A stretch of DNA of 64,000 nt from the NCBI GenBank assembly GCA_963839475.1, contig CAWIVH010000018.1, positions 310,001 to 374,000 on the forward strand, in the 5' to 3' direction. The notes beneath the pieces were generated by a model that ran no database searches, had not been told where the DNA came from, and worked only from the letters and a program-made list of their open reading frames with translations. The number at the start of each line of letters is the position of its first letter. Within the stretch, counting starts at the first letter, position 1. This DNA comes from CAWIVH01 sp963839475 (GTDB lineage: Bacteria > Acidobacteriota > UBA6911). Below, piece by piece: positions 17,327 through 25,513 of this stretch. Both the position numbers and the translations under genes were made by a program.

Positions 17327-18478
17327 TCAGTCGAAAGGGGGTACTGATCCCTCGCACGATTCAAAATCGCAACACCCTTTCTCCGCGCAGACGCGGGCAT
17401 CCATCCTCCGGGACAGATCTTCCGTCTCCGCCGGCGCAAATCCGAAGCTCTGGTTCCAGACCACCTGGCTTTCCATGCATAAATAAATCCAGACCCGCGG
17501 GGCCTCGCGCCCAATCCATTCGCGCATGCGGCGGTAGATTTCCTCGCGGATCGGCCTGAAGTACCGCATTTTCCCATGGTGCGCGGGAACAAACTCGCCG
17601 TAGGGAATCCTGGATTTAGGAAACCTTTCCCGCATGACTTCCCGCAAATGGGGGGTGAAGCGCAGGGCGCCGAGGCTCACCCATGCCACCTTGTCCGGGT
17701 CCAGCGTGCGAAACGCCAGCTTCACCACCTCTTCGTAATCACCCTCCCACCCTTCGTAATACACAATGGGATCAAAGTGAAAACCTACCCGATAACCCCA
17801 TTCCTGGCAGCGCCGGGCCGCCGCGATGCGGGTTTCGAGGGGTGAGGTCTTGAGCTCGTCGCTGAGGGAGATCGGCCGCGAGTTGAGCGACCAGCTGACC
17901 ACGGTGTGGCTGCGGTGATCCAATCCCTCGAGATTCCGGATTTGATCGGATTTCGTTTTCAGTTCGAGAATGCCGTTTTTCAACCTGCCGAAAAAGGGGA
18001 CCAGGATTTTTGAATAGTGGGTGATCGCATCCAATGCCAGCGAATCGGCCATTTCCCCGGTCCCGACGCGGAAGATGCTCGAGCGACGTTCCGAAAGCTT
18101 CGATTCGACCTCGGCCAGCATTCCTTCTACATTGGTGAAAATCATCAGGGCCGGATGGTTGAGGTAAGTCTGAAGCACACAGTAGGTACACTCCATGTGA
18201 CAGTTCGACGCGAAGTTCAAGACGTAATAATTGCAGCAGATCTCCGCACCCGATCCCGGGCAGGGTTTCATGAAATTGCCCTGGAATCGAGACAGAATCA
18301 GCGTTCGTTTGGCACTGGTGCGGGGGTCGGATCCGGTCATCAGCTCAGGCAGGACATCGTCGGGATGGGAAATCGTATCCACCGGCACCCCAGGCAGGCG
18401 GGCAAGGATCTCACGGGTCATGGGATCCTCCCAGGAGCAGGATTGGACAAGCACTCGTTCGGGATGATAGGGGATCAT
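17327..18478 (-). CDS. Spore photoproduct lyase-like radical SAM protein
   Basis: About 383 residues. It has the SPL-family radical SAM motif C-x3-C-x2-C (CHMECTYC) preceded by an NFASN stretch, and a C-terminal Cys-rich tail (CAEKGCCDFESC). Spore photoproduct lyase repairs thymine dimers of spore DNA, but SPL-like proteins are widespread in bacteria that do not make spores, where their substrate is unknown. Nothing in the window indicates sporulation. The ATG at 18478 follows the ParB-like stop by eight bases; a TTG at 18499 would give a 13-base overlap. Either way the two genes are translationally coupled. Confidence 0.8.
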   Translation of the reverse strand: MIPYHPERVLVQSCSWEDPMTREILARLPGVPVDTISHPDDVLPELMTGSDPRTSAKRTLILSRFQGNFMKPCPGSGAEICCNYYVLNFASNCHMECTYCVLQTYLNHPALMIFTNVEGMLAEVESKLSERRSSIFRVGTGEMADSLALDAITHYSKILVPFFGRLKNGILELKTKSDQIRNLEGLDHRSHTVVSWSLNSRPISLSDELKTSPLETRIAAARRCQEWGYRVGFHFDPIVYYEGWEGDYEEVVKLAFRTLDPDKVAWVSLGALRFTPHLREVMRERFPKSRIPYGEFVPAHHGKMRYFRPIREEIYRRMREWIGREAPRVWIYLCMESQVVWNQSFGFAPAETEDLSRRMDARVCAEKGCCDFESCEGSVPPFD

Positions 18479-18486
18479 GCCTGGGA

Positions 18487-19452
18487 TCAACTCACGCAAA
18501 ATAAGCTTGGCAACGAAGGGCTCTCCGCCGCACGGCTCAGTTGTTCCGCCGCCTGCCGGAATTCATCGGCGCTGATGACGTCGAATTCGACCCGCAGCCG
18601 GGGAGTCTCGAAATAGGGTTCCGGCATCAGCCTGACCGACCCGGGGAGGCCCAGCTTCTGCTTTTCCTCTTGGAACCTGGCTTCGGCGGCAGACAGTCTG
18701 GGATTCCTGCGACGGTAAAGCAATTCGTAAATCTTTTCGCCCTTTTGAAATCCGGAGAGCGCAGCGTCGTCCAGAATCTGACCGCCTCCGGTGCCGGCAA
18801 TAACTGCGGCAAAGGTGCAGCCACCGGCGGCAGCCAGCTCCTCCACAACGTTCAGCAGCTGCCGCTGCAGGCTGGCGCTCCAGCGTGCTTGCTCAAAAAA
18901 TTCCTGCATGGCCCGCCGGTCCTCCCTGGAATACCGGCTCAGACGCTCAGCGGTCGCCAATGTCAGCCTCCCTTCCAGAAACTGCCGTTTCAGTTCCGGG
19001 GAGAGTTCATCCAGCGCGAGGTAGCTGCGCAGTACATTTTTGTGCGCCGGGAGTCCGAGCCGGGGAAGGAAGGACGCCACTATTTCATCCTGCCCGACGC
19101 TGCAAACCGTCTGCAGCAGGCGAAGGCTCCGGGCTTTTTCCAGCGGGCTGAGCCCGCGGTGGGAAAGGTTCTCGAACAACGCTGTCTGAAATGCACCGGC
19201 GAGGCTGATTTCAGCCGGTGCGAGGAACCAGGCCAACGCCGAGTCGAGCCCGATGTCGCGCAACGCCTGGAGCCGGCGGAAACCCGAAACCAGGATGCCC
19301 CCCGTTTCCGGCAAACCCAGGACAACGAGCGGATTGAGCTGCCCGGAGAGGCGCAGAGAGGCACGCAAGCACTCGAGATCCATCGCGTCACTGACCCTTA
19401 GAGAATTTTCATCCAGAGCCAGGCTTCCCAAAGCAAATCTGTGCAGGTCCAT
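18487..19452 (-). CDS. ParB-like nuclease/partition domain protein
   Basis: 321 residues. The N-terminal region matches the ParB/Srx fold (SLRLSGQLNPLVVLGL, then GFRRLQALRDIG, then the helix with ALFENLSHRGLSPLEKA). A KorB-like HTH region follows (RSYLALDELSPELKRQFLEGRLTLATAE; seen as separate parts). The first part aligns with the CTP/DNA-binding core of ParB; the expected GERR motif reads GFRR. There is no parA beside it and no parS-like site was noticed, so a role in chromosome partition is doubtful. It forms an operon with the SPL-like gene. It may regulate or target that enzyme; this is inference. Confidence 0.72.
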   Translation of the reverse strand: MDLHRFALGSLALDENSLRVSDAMDLECLRASLRLSGQLNPLVVLGLPETGGILVSGFRRLQALRDIGLDSALAWFLAPAEISLAGAFQTALFENLSHRGLSPLEKARSLRLLQTVCSVGQDEIVASFLPRLGLPAHKNVLRSYLALDELSPELKRQFLEGRLTLATAERLSRYSREDRRAMQEFFEQARWSASLQRQLLNVVEELAAAGGCTFAAVIAGTGGGQILDDAALSGFQKGEKIYELLYRRRNPRLSAAEARFQEEKQKLGLPGSVRLMPEPYFETPRLRVEFDVISADEFRQAAEQLSRAAESPSLPSLFCVS

Positions 19453-19566
19453 AACTCAAGAATAGCATCGGGAACGGTGCAAGATTAGCTTGGATTGAAG
19501 GATTCTGTTCTGTTATAAGAATTCCATGTAATTACTGTTGACGCGTCTTCTGAAGGAGGACGGCAA

Positions 19567-20571
19567 ATGAACGTGCCGAAAAGATCCCGCTATACCCGAT
19601 TCTGTCTTTGCATCGCACTTGTTGCTGCTTTCGTAGTTTTCACTCCTGCGGCTCGCGCCCAGGATCCGACCCAGTACACGGAGCAGGAATACAAAGCCTA
19701 CCAGGACATAACGGCGGAGGCCGACGCCGTCAAGAAAACGGCTCTCATCGTAAAATTCATGCAGGAATATCCGAAGTCAACCCTGAAGACGCATGTCGAA
19801 GCGGCTTACCAGGCTTTGATGGTCGACCTGCAGAAGGGCCAGCGCTGGAACCAGATTATCAGCACCGGCGAGCAGTACCTGAAGCATGACCCGGGCGATG
19901 CCTATACCTTCTCTATGCTCACCATCGCCTATCAGAAAACCAACAACATGAAGCAATTCGTAATATTCGGCGAGAGGGCCTTCGAGAAAAAAGCCGACGG
20001 CAATCTTGCCTACTACATGGCGAAGGCGTACAAGACATTGCAGGATGACAACAAATACCTGCTTTGGGCTGAAAAAGCCGTCGCCCTTCTTCCGGAAAAT
20101 CATGAGTTGCTGATCGAACTGGCGACCGGCTACGCCAAGCAGTCCAAGTCAGCACAGGCAGCCAAGTACGCCAAGCAGGGCATCAAGGTGCTGACATCGG
20201 CCACCAAACCGGAAGGGACCGATGAAGCCGCATGGAAGAGCTACACCAGCAATGGACTGGCCAGCTGCTATGCCATCGTGGGCAATGTCGCCTATGAAGC
20301 CAAAGACTATGCAACCGCAATTTCCAACCTGGAGAGTTCGGTAAAATACTTCAAGCGGAACGGGCTGGCCTATTATTACCTGGGGATGTCTTACTGGCAG
20401 CAGAACAAGGTCGATATGGCCATGCTGGATCTGGCCAAGGCCTACCTGCTGGGCGGCCCATCGTCAGCCGCGGCCAAGCAGTACCTTGATAACCTTTACA
20501 AATCCACCCACCAGCAAAGTCTCGTGGGCCAGGAAAGGATCATCAATAGGGCCAAGGATGATCTCAAGTAG
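19567..20571 (+). CDS. Exported tetratricopeptide-repeat protein
   Basis: 334 residues with a signal peptide (positively charged start, hydrophobic 12-27, cleavage after ARA near 31). The mature part is helical, with TPR-like repeats from about 60 to 310 (for example WNQIISTGEQYLKHDPGD, LAYYYLGMSYWQQNKVDMA). Function is unknown; TPR proteins scaffold other proteins in the periplasm or outer envelope. A strong GAAGGAGG ribosome site precedes the ATG. The gene stands alone, divergent from the parB-SPL pair and convergent with the sulfatase operon, with hairpins after its stop. Confidence 0.75.
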   Translation: MNVPKRSRYTRFCLCIALVAAFVVFTPAARAQDPTQYTEQEYKAYQDITAEADAVKKTALIVKFMQEYPKSTLKTHVEAAYQALMVDLQKGQRWNQIISTGEQYLKHDPGDAYTFSMLTIAYQKTNNMKQFVIFGERAFEKKADGNLAYYMAKAYKTLQDDNKYLLWAEKAVALLPENHELLIELATGYAKQSKSAQAAKYAKQGIKVLTSATKPEGTDEAAWKSYTSNGLASCYAIVGNVAYEAKDYATAISNLESSVKYFKRNGLAYYYLGMSYWQQNKVDMAMLDLAKAYLLGGPSSAAAKQYLDNLYKSTHQQSLVGQERIINRAKDDLK

Positions 20572-20592
20572 AATTTCGAAGCTTTAAGCGGG

Positions 20593-20645
20593 GTTTGCCC
20601 GGCCGGCAAACGACTGCTTGTGGAGGGGGCTTTCAGCCCTTTTCT
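20593..20645 (+). terminator. Tandem hairpins after the TPR gene, second terminator-like
   Basis: The first hairpin has a 7-bp stem (GTTTGCC at 20593-20599, GGCAAAC at 20605-20611) and no T-run. The second pairs GGGCT (20627-20631) with AGCCC (20635-20639) and is followed by TTTTCT, as in a short intrinsic terminator. A third, stronger palindrome (CCCGGGGC-TTC-GCCCCGGG, 20662-20680) lies inside the last codons of the convergent sulfatase gene. Confidence 0.5.
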
Positions 20646-20653
20646 ATCCCTCT

Positions 20654-22216
20654 TCACAGCTCCCGGGGCTTCGCCCCGGGATAATTGGGGCTATAAAGCT
20701 GGCCGGAAGGACGCAGCACCAGCTTCCCAGCTTTCACATATTTCGGTCCGCGTGGTTCCAGATGCTGGACAAGCCGCGCGCGCCAGGACTGCAGTAACCC
20801 TTCGGAACCGCGATCCCGGGCGAGATCCTTCAACTCGCCCGGGTCCTCGACCAGGTTGAACAACTGCTCCTCACCCGATGTGGCGTGAAAAATGTACTTG
20901 GTCCTGCCGTCGGTGAGAGCGCTCCAGTTGTTCTCGGCGCTATAGCATATGTTGTGTTCGAGGTCGACAAACTCCCTCCATTCCGAACGATTAGCGCGCA
21001 CAAGCTGAAGCAGGCTCCGACCGTCGAATTGTTCCGGTTTGGGTGGGACGCCGGCAGCATCAAGAAACGTGGGCAGCACATCCCTGAGCTCCACCGGCTG
21101 GCTGAGCACCTGGGATCGGGGCAGGTCACGAAGTCCATCCGGCCAGGATAACAGTAAAGGAATTCGGGCCGAGCCCTCATAGGCATAGGTTTTGCGCCAG
21201 AGATGATGATCTCCAAGCATATCTCCGTGGTCCGAAGTGAAAAGAATCAGGGTGTTCTGCAGCCAGCCGCGCGATTCCAGGATTTCGAAAATTCGTCCTA
21301 TTTGCTCGTCGATGAAGCTGATGGACCCGTAGTAACCCTGTCTTGAACGGAGGACCTGATCTGCGCCAAGATCTCCGCGCCAGGTGTCGGGCGCCTGCTT
21401 TGTCTCCCTCTGAGCGTTTTTGCCTGCCCACGATCCGACCGATGCCGGTGGAATATCCGCTGAAGAATACATTTTGAAAAATCGTTCCGGGGGATCGTAG
21501 GGACTGTGCGGACGGGCAAATGAAACTTTGAGGAAGAAAGGAACTTCGCGGTCGTACCCGTGTAAGAATTCCACCGCCCGGTCGCCGGTCCATCGGGTTG
21601 GGTGTAGATGTTCCGGAAGCGCATAGGGCTTTGAAGCATAATCATTCCAGCCAATGCCGGTGGCGTCGGGATCCAGGGTTGGAGACTGGGTCTGGAACCA
21701 TTTCCGGTAATCGTTGACAAAACCGGGAGACTCAACCCTGCCGGACTCATCCAACAGCACCTCTGCGAAACCGTGCGGATTGCGCTGCGGGTGCCAGTGC
21801 ATCTTCCCGATCCCGACCCCGTAATAGCCAGCATCGGCCAGCATCTGCGGCATTTCGTTGCCGTACTTTTCTGCTACCTGGCCATAGCCGAGCATGCCGT
21901 GCCGCCAGGGCCCCCAGCCGGTAAGGAGTCCGGCGCGTGCCGGAGTGCAGGAAGGCACGGAAGAATAGGCCGAGCGAAAGCAGATGCCGCGAGCCGCCAT
22001 TTTGTCCAGGTTCGGGGTTCGAACTGTCTGATTCCCGGCCGAACCAAGGCAATCCGCACGGAATTGGTCAGCCATCATGAGAAGAATGTTGGGGCGTGAA
22101 CCGGCGACGCTGAAACCGTACCGTGGTTTGGCGCCCGAAAGCGAAAGCCCGGCCAGGCCAGCCTGCAGAATTTGACGACGGCTCGTTCTTCGGTTGCTCT
22201 TGTAACCAGATTCCAT
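20654..22216 (-). CDS. Tat-exported sulfatase
   Basis: 520 residues. An N-terminal twin-arginine motif (SRRQIL) followed by a hydrophobic segment marks Tat export. The alkaline-phosphatase-superfamily sulfatase core has the metal site DQFRADC, the modification motif C90-T-P-A-R94 whose cysteine becomes formylglycine in type I sulfatases, GKMHWHP and TSDHGDMLGDH. It should remove sulfate esters from a glycan outside the cytoplasm. No formylglycine-generating enzyme is in the window. It follows the FG-GAP gene by 12 bases and so lies at the end of a minus-strand carbohydrate operon (BNR protein, FG-GAP protein, sulfatase). The last codons form a strong palindrome. Confidence 0.9.
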   Translation of the reverse strand: MESGYKSNRRTSRRQILQAGLAGLSLSGAKPRYGFSVAGSRPNILLMMADQFRADCLGSAGNQTVRTPNLDKMAARGICFRSAYSSVPSCTPARAGLLTGWGPWRHGMLGYGQVAEKYGNEMPQMLADAGYYGVGIGKMHWHPQRNPHGFAEVLLDESGRVESPGFVNDYRKWFQTQSPTLDPDATGIGWNDYASKPYALPEHLHPTRWTGDRAVEFLHGYDREVPFFLKVSFARPHSPYDPPERFFKMYSSADIPPASVGSWAGKNAQRETKQAPDTWRGDLGADQVLRSRQGYYGSISFIDEQIGRIFEILESRGWLQNTLILFTSDHGDMLGDHHLWRKTYAYEGSARIPLLLSWPDGLRDLPRSQVLSQPVELRDVLPTFLDAAGVPPKPEQFDGRSLLQLVRANRSEWREFVDLEHNICYSAENNWSALTDGRTKYIFHATSGEEQLFNLVEDPGELKDLARDRGSEGLLQSWRARLVQHLEPRGPKYVKAGKLVLRPSGQLYSPNYPGAKPREL

Positions 22217-22228
22217 CGAAAAAGTCCT

Positions 22229-23395
22229 TTACGGAATTGTCCCGAGATTCTCGAATAATTTGATGTTCCCGGTCGAAGCCCCAATGCACACAATATCGGG
22301 CTTGCCGTCGCCGTTGAAATCTTCAATTTTGCAGTCGGCGGCCGCGATTCCGCCCTCGTCCAATACAGATTTCTTCCACCTTCGCCCGCTCCCGTCCAGC
22401 GCTTTAAAGATATAAAGTTTGAAGCCCTTGCCGCGGAAACCACAGACGATTTCGTCGCGATGGTCGCCGTCCAGGTCGCCGACTGCCAGAGCGTGTCCAT
22501 TGATCATTCCATCCTCGAGTACCGTTCGGATCCATTTTCCGCCTTCGGGAGAATAAGCGACGACCTGGTTCCCGTGCCAGGGTTCGATCGCCGCAATGAA
22601 GCGTTTTTTCCCGATCCATCCCAAGCGAGCTTCGCTGCTGCCGCATTCGGGACAGGCTCGTGTATCACCCTTGGAAATCAGATTCGAAATCCACTGCCCG
22701 CCTTTCCATTCGAGGCGGTGCAATCCCAGGAAGCTTGCGGTCAGCAACTGTTCCCGGGGCTTTCGGTCCCAAGGCACCGGATTGATGGCATGTAGGATGC
22801 CATGAAGAGACACCGGCATCACCTCGCGCTTCCATTCGCCGGGGCGATAGAAATAGATAGGAGCATCGTCATCGTACAAGGGGGCGCGGGCCTTGAGGCC
22901 CACCATCGGACCCAGCAAGAGTATTTTGCGGCCATTCCCCTGCGGATCGATCCACCGCACCCGGTGAGCTGTGGGCACACGATCGATTTCGCGCAACTGC
23001 CAAGGCTGCCGGACATCGCCGCCGGCTTTCAGAATGGCCACGTTGCCGACGCTCTTTTCGGGATTGGTTTCAAACCGGTAGGCCAAAGCGACTTCGGGGA
23101 TCCCGTCACGATCATAGTCCCAGCAATCTGCATTGAGTTGGCGGGGTACCTCCGTGGCCAGGATGTGTCGCTCCCATCCCGGGTTTTCAAACCAGGACAA
23201 TTCAGTCGCGCGTTCATCAATGGCGAGGAGATCTTTCTTTCCGTCGCCGTTGAAATCGGCCACGACGATTTGATAGCCGAATTTCAATTCGCGTATAATC
23301 GTTTTTTCACGGAATTGGGGAAAGCTTTGAGCCTGGAGGAGCGGCCATCCCGATATGAGGAAAGGCATCAAGGCAAGTTTCATCAGGACGTTCAT
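22229..23395 (-). CDS. Exported FG-GAP/VCBS repeat beta-propeller protein
   Basis: 388 residues with a signal peptide (cleavage near LLQAQS, residue ~23). Several FG-GAP/VCBS-like repeats are recognisable by D-x-N/D-G-D-G-x-x-D loops: DFNGDGKKDLL, DYDRDGIPEVA, DLDGDHRDEIV and DFNGDGKPDIV. These form calcium-binding blades of a propeller found in extracellular adhesins and carbohydrate-active proteins. No catalytic domain is visible. Its place between sulfatase and sialidase-like genes suggests binding or processing of a sulfated glycan; this is inference. Confidence 0.75.
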   Translation of the reverse strand: MNVLMKLALMPFLISGWPLLQAQSFPQFREKTIIRELKFGYQIVVADFNGDGKKDLLAIDERATELSWFENPGWERHILATEVPRQLNADCWDYDRDGIPEVALAYRFETNPEKSVGNVAILKAGGDVRQPWQLREIDRVPTAHRVRWIDPQGNGRKILLLGPMVGLKARAPLYDDDAPIYFYRPGEWKREVMPVSLHGILHAINPVPWDRKPREQLLTASFLGLHRLEWKGGQWISNLISKGDTRACPECGSSEARLGWIGKKRFIAAIEPWHGNQVVAYSPEGGKWIRTVLEDGMINGHALAVGDLDGDHRDEIVCGFRGKGFKLYIFKALDGSGRRWKKSVLDEGGIAAADCKIEDFNGDGKPDIVCIGASTGNIKLFENLGTIP

Positions 23396-23419
23396 GGCCC
23401 CTCCAAAGTATCAGAAACC

Positions 23420-23441
23420 GACGAATTCGTCATTCGTCATT
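23420..23441. repeat. Dispersed AT-rich repeat copy
   Basis: The minus strand reads AATGACGAATGACGAATTCG. It sits a few bases after the stop of the BNR gene and before the FG-GAP gene, which itself starts at 23395. It is a family member of the element at 8898 and 11431. Confidence 0.55.
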
Positions 23442-23445
23442 GCTT

Positions 23446-24372
23446 TTAGTTGATTCGGACTTTGGCGAGATAAATGCTGGTCCTGTCTTCGTGGGAGGAA
23501 TAATAACTGACCCACAACAGCCCTGCGTGCCAGCACAGTCCCGGGTAGCTTGTGTCTCCGCCCGAAGGCAGCACGAGGAATTCATCAAGCTTTGCTTCGG
23601 AAGCATCCAGCCAGTTCAGGGAGGTCCAGGCCTTTCTTTCCCCATAACGGCGAACGCCGGCGATGATGCGCCCGTCGGGGAGGATTATCATATGCGGGCC
23701 GCCGATTCGCACACCCAAATCCTTCCATCGCCACTGTCCATAGGGCGGCGGCGCTATTCCCAATTGCGCGGTCGCAGTCCCGGAATCCCGGCGCAGAAGG
23801 CAGAGTGCGGTGCCATCCTGCGGGAAGGCAAGCGCAGCTTCGTTGGGATATCCACCAGCAAACAGATCCTTTGCTGCAAGGTCGAACCGGATGCCGTCCC
23901 GGCTGGAATAGAGGCGGATGTTTCCCGCCGCGTCGGTCGTGGAATACCCTATTCCGTAGGCAGTATCGTTCCTCCAGGTCACCCGCCAGAGCCAGAAATC
24001 GGGCTCTCCGATTTCTGCAGGGTTGTTCCAGGTGATGCCGTCGGCACTGTGCCACACGAGGGATTGATGACGAATGGGCGAGGGTGGATGGAGTGCCGCT
24101 GCGGCGACGAGCATCAGGCGCCCGGCCGGTGTCACGCTCAGTTTGGGGTCACGGAGATCAGCAGACGGAACGGAAAGGGAACCGACGTCTTCCCACGCCG
24201 TTCCGTCTTGAGAGCTGAGGATTCGCAGCTGGCCTCCCGGCGAGGCATGATCCAATCCTTCCCGAAATGCGCAAAACCATTTTTCGCGGAAACGAACCAG
24301 ATCGGTCAGGGCGTTATGCCGGGAGCGACTCCAGATTCTGCGCACTTCGAGGAGAGAGGAATCCGGAGTCAT
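23446..24372 (-). CDS. BNR/sialidase-like six-bladed propeller protein
   Basis: 308 residues. It is built of BNR/Asp-box style repeats (SSQDGTAWEDVG, HSADGITWNN, SSRDGIRFD), with an Arg-rich start (RRIWSRSRHNALTDLVRFREKW) and repeated FREG/RRDSG motifs that recall exo-alpha-sialidases and related GH33-like proteins. No signal peptide is obvious, so it may be cytoplasmic or the start may be incomplete. Substrate is unknown; sialidase activity is not proven because the full catalytic set (Arg triad, Tyr-Glu, Asp) was not verified. It is the first of the three genes on this strand, 50 bases before the FG-GAP gene. Confidence 0.65.
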   Translation of the reverse strand: MTPDSSLLEVRRIWSRSRHNALTDLVRFREKWFCAFREGLDHASPGGQLRILSSQDGTAWEDVGSLSVPSADLRDPKLSVTPAGRLMLVAAAALHPPSPIRHQSLVWHSADGITWNNPAEIGEPDFWLWRVTWRNDTAYGIGYSTTDAAGNIRLYSSRDGIRFDLAAKDLFAGGYPNEAALAFPQDGTALCLLRRDSGTATAQLGIAPPPYGQWRWKDLGVRIGGPHMIILPDGRIIAGVRRYGERKAWTSLNWLDASEAKLDEFLVLPSGGDTSYPGLCWHAGLLWVSYYSSHEDRTSIYLAKVRIN

Positions 24373-24377
24373 TGGAG

Positions 24378-24818
24378 TTATTTGCCCACTTTATAGCCGC
24401 CTTTGGTCCAGGCGGCCTCACTGAAAGCCATATTGAGCTGATCCTCTCCCTTGGCCTTCGCGAGCTTCTCTTTGCAGTCGTTGCAGCAGAGGTACACTTT
24501 GGCGCCGCTGACATTGACCGACAGATCTTTCTTCACCGGCTCGCCTGAAACCGGGCATTTGGCTTGAACAGCCTGGCCCGTGGCTACCAGCTGATGATTC
24601 GCCTTGGCCGCATACTTTTCAGGCTGGTCCTTCAGGCTTTGCGAGCAGCTGTCACAGCAAAAATAGACCTTCCCCCCCTTATAGTCGGCAGAACTCTTGG
24701 AGGTGGCGGGATTTTTGTCATTAACCGGACAATTGATGCCTTTGAGATTCACTTCAGCAGCGATAGCCAGGGCCATGAATAGGGCCGTCAACGCCAGGGC
24801 TGCGAGAACACGTTTCAT
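24378..24818 (-). CDS. Exported protein with two YHS-like metal-binding repeats
   Basis: 146 residues from ATG 24818, preceded by AAAGGA; a frame extension up to 25013 has no support and runs through repeat DNA. A signal peptide covers residues 1-21. The mature protein has two copies of a YHS-like unit: NCPVNDK then YFCCDSCSQSL, and KCPVSGEPV then YLCCNDCKEKL. Both keep a leading CPV cysteine and a CCxxC cluster. YHS domains occur in copper pumps and bind metal; the duplication here in an exported protein suggests a periplasmic metal carrier. It lies five bases upstream of the BNR gene start, which may be chance. A copper link to copA at 9012 is only suggestive. Confidence 0.7.
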   Translation of the reverse strand: MKRVLAALALTALFMALAIAAEVNLKGINCPVNDKNPATSKSSADYKGGKVYFCCDSCSQSLKDQPEKYAAKANHQLVATGQAVQAKCPVSGEPVKKDLSVNVSGAKVYLCCNDCKEKLAKAKGEDQLNMAFSEAAWTKGGYKVGK

Positions 24819-24951
24819 GGATCCAATCCTTTCTTGTTCCAGGTTGTAAGTGTGAAAAGGGTCGCCGGGCGACAAGCTCCATATCGACCGCCAAAACAAT
24901 GACTCATAGGTTACCGCCGGCAAAGGCAGGCGACAAGGGCTCTTATAAAAA

Positions 24952-24995
24952 AACGAATGACGATTGACGAATGAGAATGACGATTGACGAATTCG
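24952..24995. repeat. Dispersed AT-rich repeat copy (tandem units)
   Basis: Three tandem variants of ATGACGATTGACGA end in GAATTCG. They lie in the 646-base gap 24819-25464, which holds no supported gene but five separate repeat structures. Confidence 0.55.
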
Positions 24996-25058
24996 TTGCC
25001 GCCTGGTTATCACAGTTTTTTCATTTGCTGTGGTGAGCTATCGGTTCATGATGGCTTA

Positions 25059-25092
25059 GCGGTTCAATCTCTCGAGGGTTCCAAGTTTCCAG
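25059..25092. repeat. 34-bp duplicated intergenic sequence, copy 2
   Basis: 31 of 34 bases match 8147-8180, with three substitutions. It is the second block of the compound repeat region upstream of the YHS gene. Confidence 0.6.
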
Positions 25093-25117
25093 AGAATACA
25101 GCTGCATCGTTTTGTTT

Positions 25118-25180
25118 AACCACGAAGAACACCAAAACTACAAATATTTTTAAATCAGTTATTTGTGGTCTTTGTGTATC
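25118..25180. repeat. Imperfect inverted repeat, ACCACGAAG type
   Basis: The left arm ACCACGAAGAACACC and ACTACAAATA face TTATTTGTGGTCTTTGTGT across a very AT-rich centre. It is similar in plan to the repeat at 1027-1074. Confidence 0.4.
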
Positions 25181-25249
25181 ACATCTGTAGATTCTTGTTT
25201 TTCAGGCAAAATTTATTGAATCGTGAAAACGGTGGTGAAAGCAACAAGT

Positions 25250-25313
25250 TCGCAGTTCTCAGTATCAGTTCGCAGTTCCTCATGCGACTGCGAACTGATA
25301 CTGAAAACTGAGA
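25250..25313. repeat. Long perfect hairpin of CAGTTCGCAGTT microrepeats
   Basis: An 18-bp arm at 25259-25276 (TCAGTATCAGTTCGCAGT) is the exact reverse complement of 25287-25304, with a 10-base loop. Pairing extends about five more bases with one mismatch. Further GAGAACTGAGAACT units follow to 25327. No T-tract is present. Confidence 0.7.
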
Positions 25314-25400
25314 ACTGAGAACTCTCAGTCTAATTTGGTTGCGGCCGCAGGCTGCGTCAGGATCTTTGTGGTTATTAAAATGTGGTTCAGGGGAAGAAGA

Positions 25401-25513
25401 ATGCATTGAGCCCCTGTGAAAAAACGGGGACGACTACCGAATTTCCTCCAAGTTATCACCAAATCTACGAGGATCTTACTGGAAATTCGGTGGTTGTCCC
25501 CGTTTCTTCCGGG
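25401..25513. repeat. REP-like CGGGGAC...GTCCCCG element, copy 1
   Basis: The left arm 25418-25446 and right arm 25481-25509 pair over 29 positions with one mismatch and two G-T pairs, across a 34-base loop. The arms contain AACGGGGACGACTACCGAAT and its near complement. AGCCCCTG lies just outside at 25410-25417. A second element with AGCCCCTG, CGGGGAC and GTCCCCG occurs at 41001-41092. The right arm is inside the 3' end of the dehydratase gene. Confidence 0.75.
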
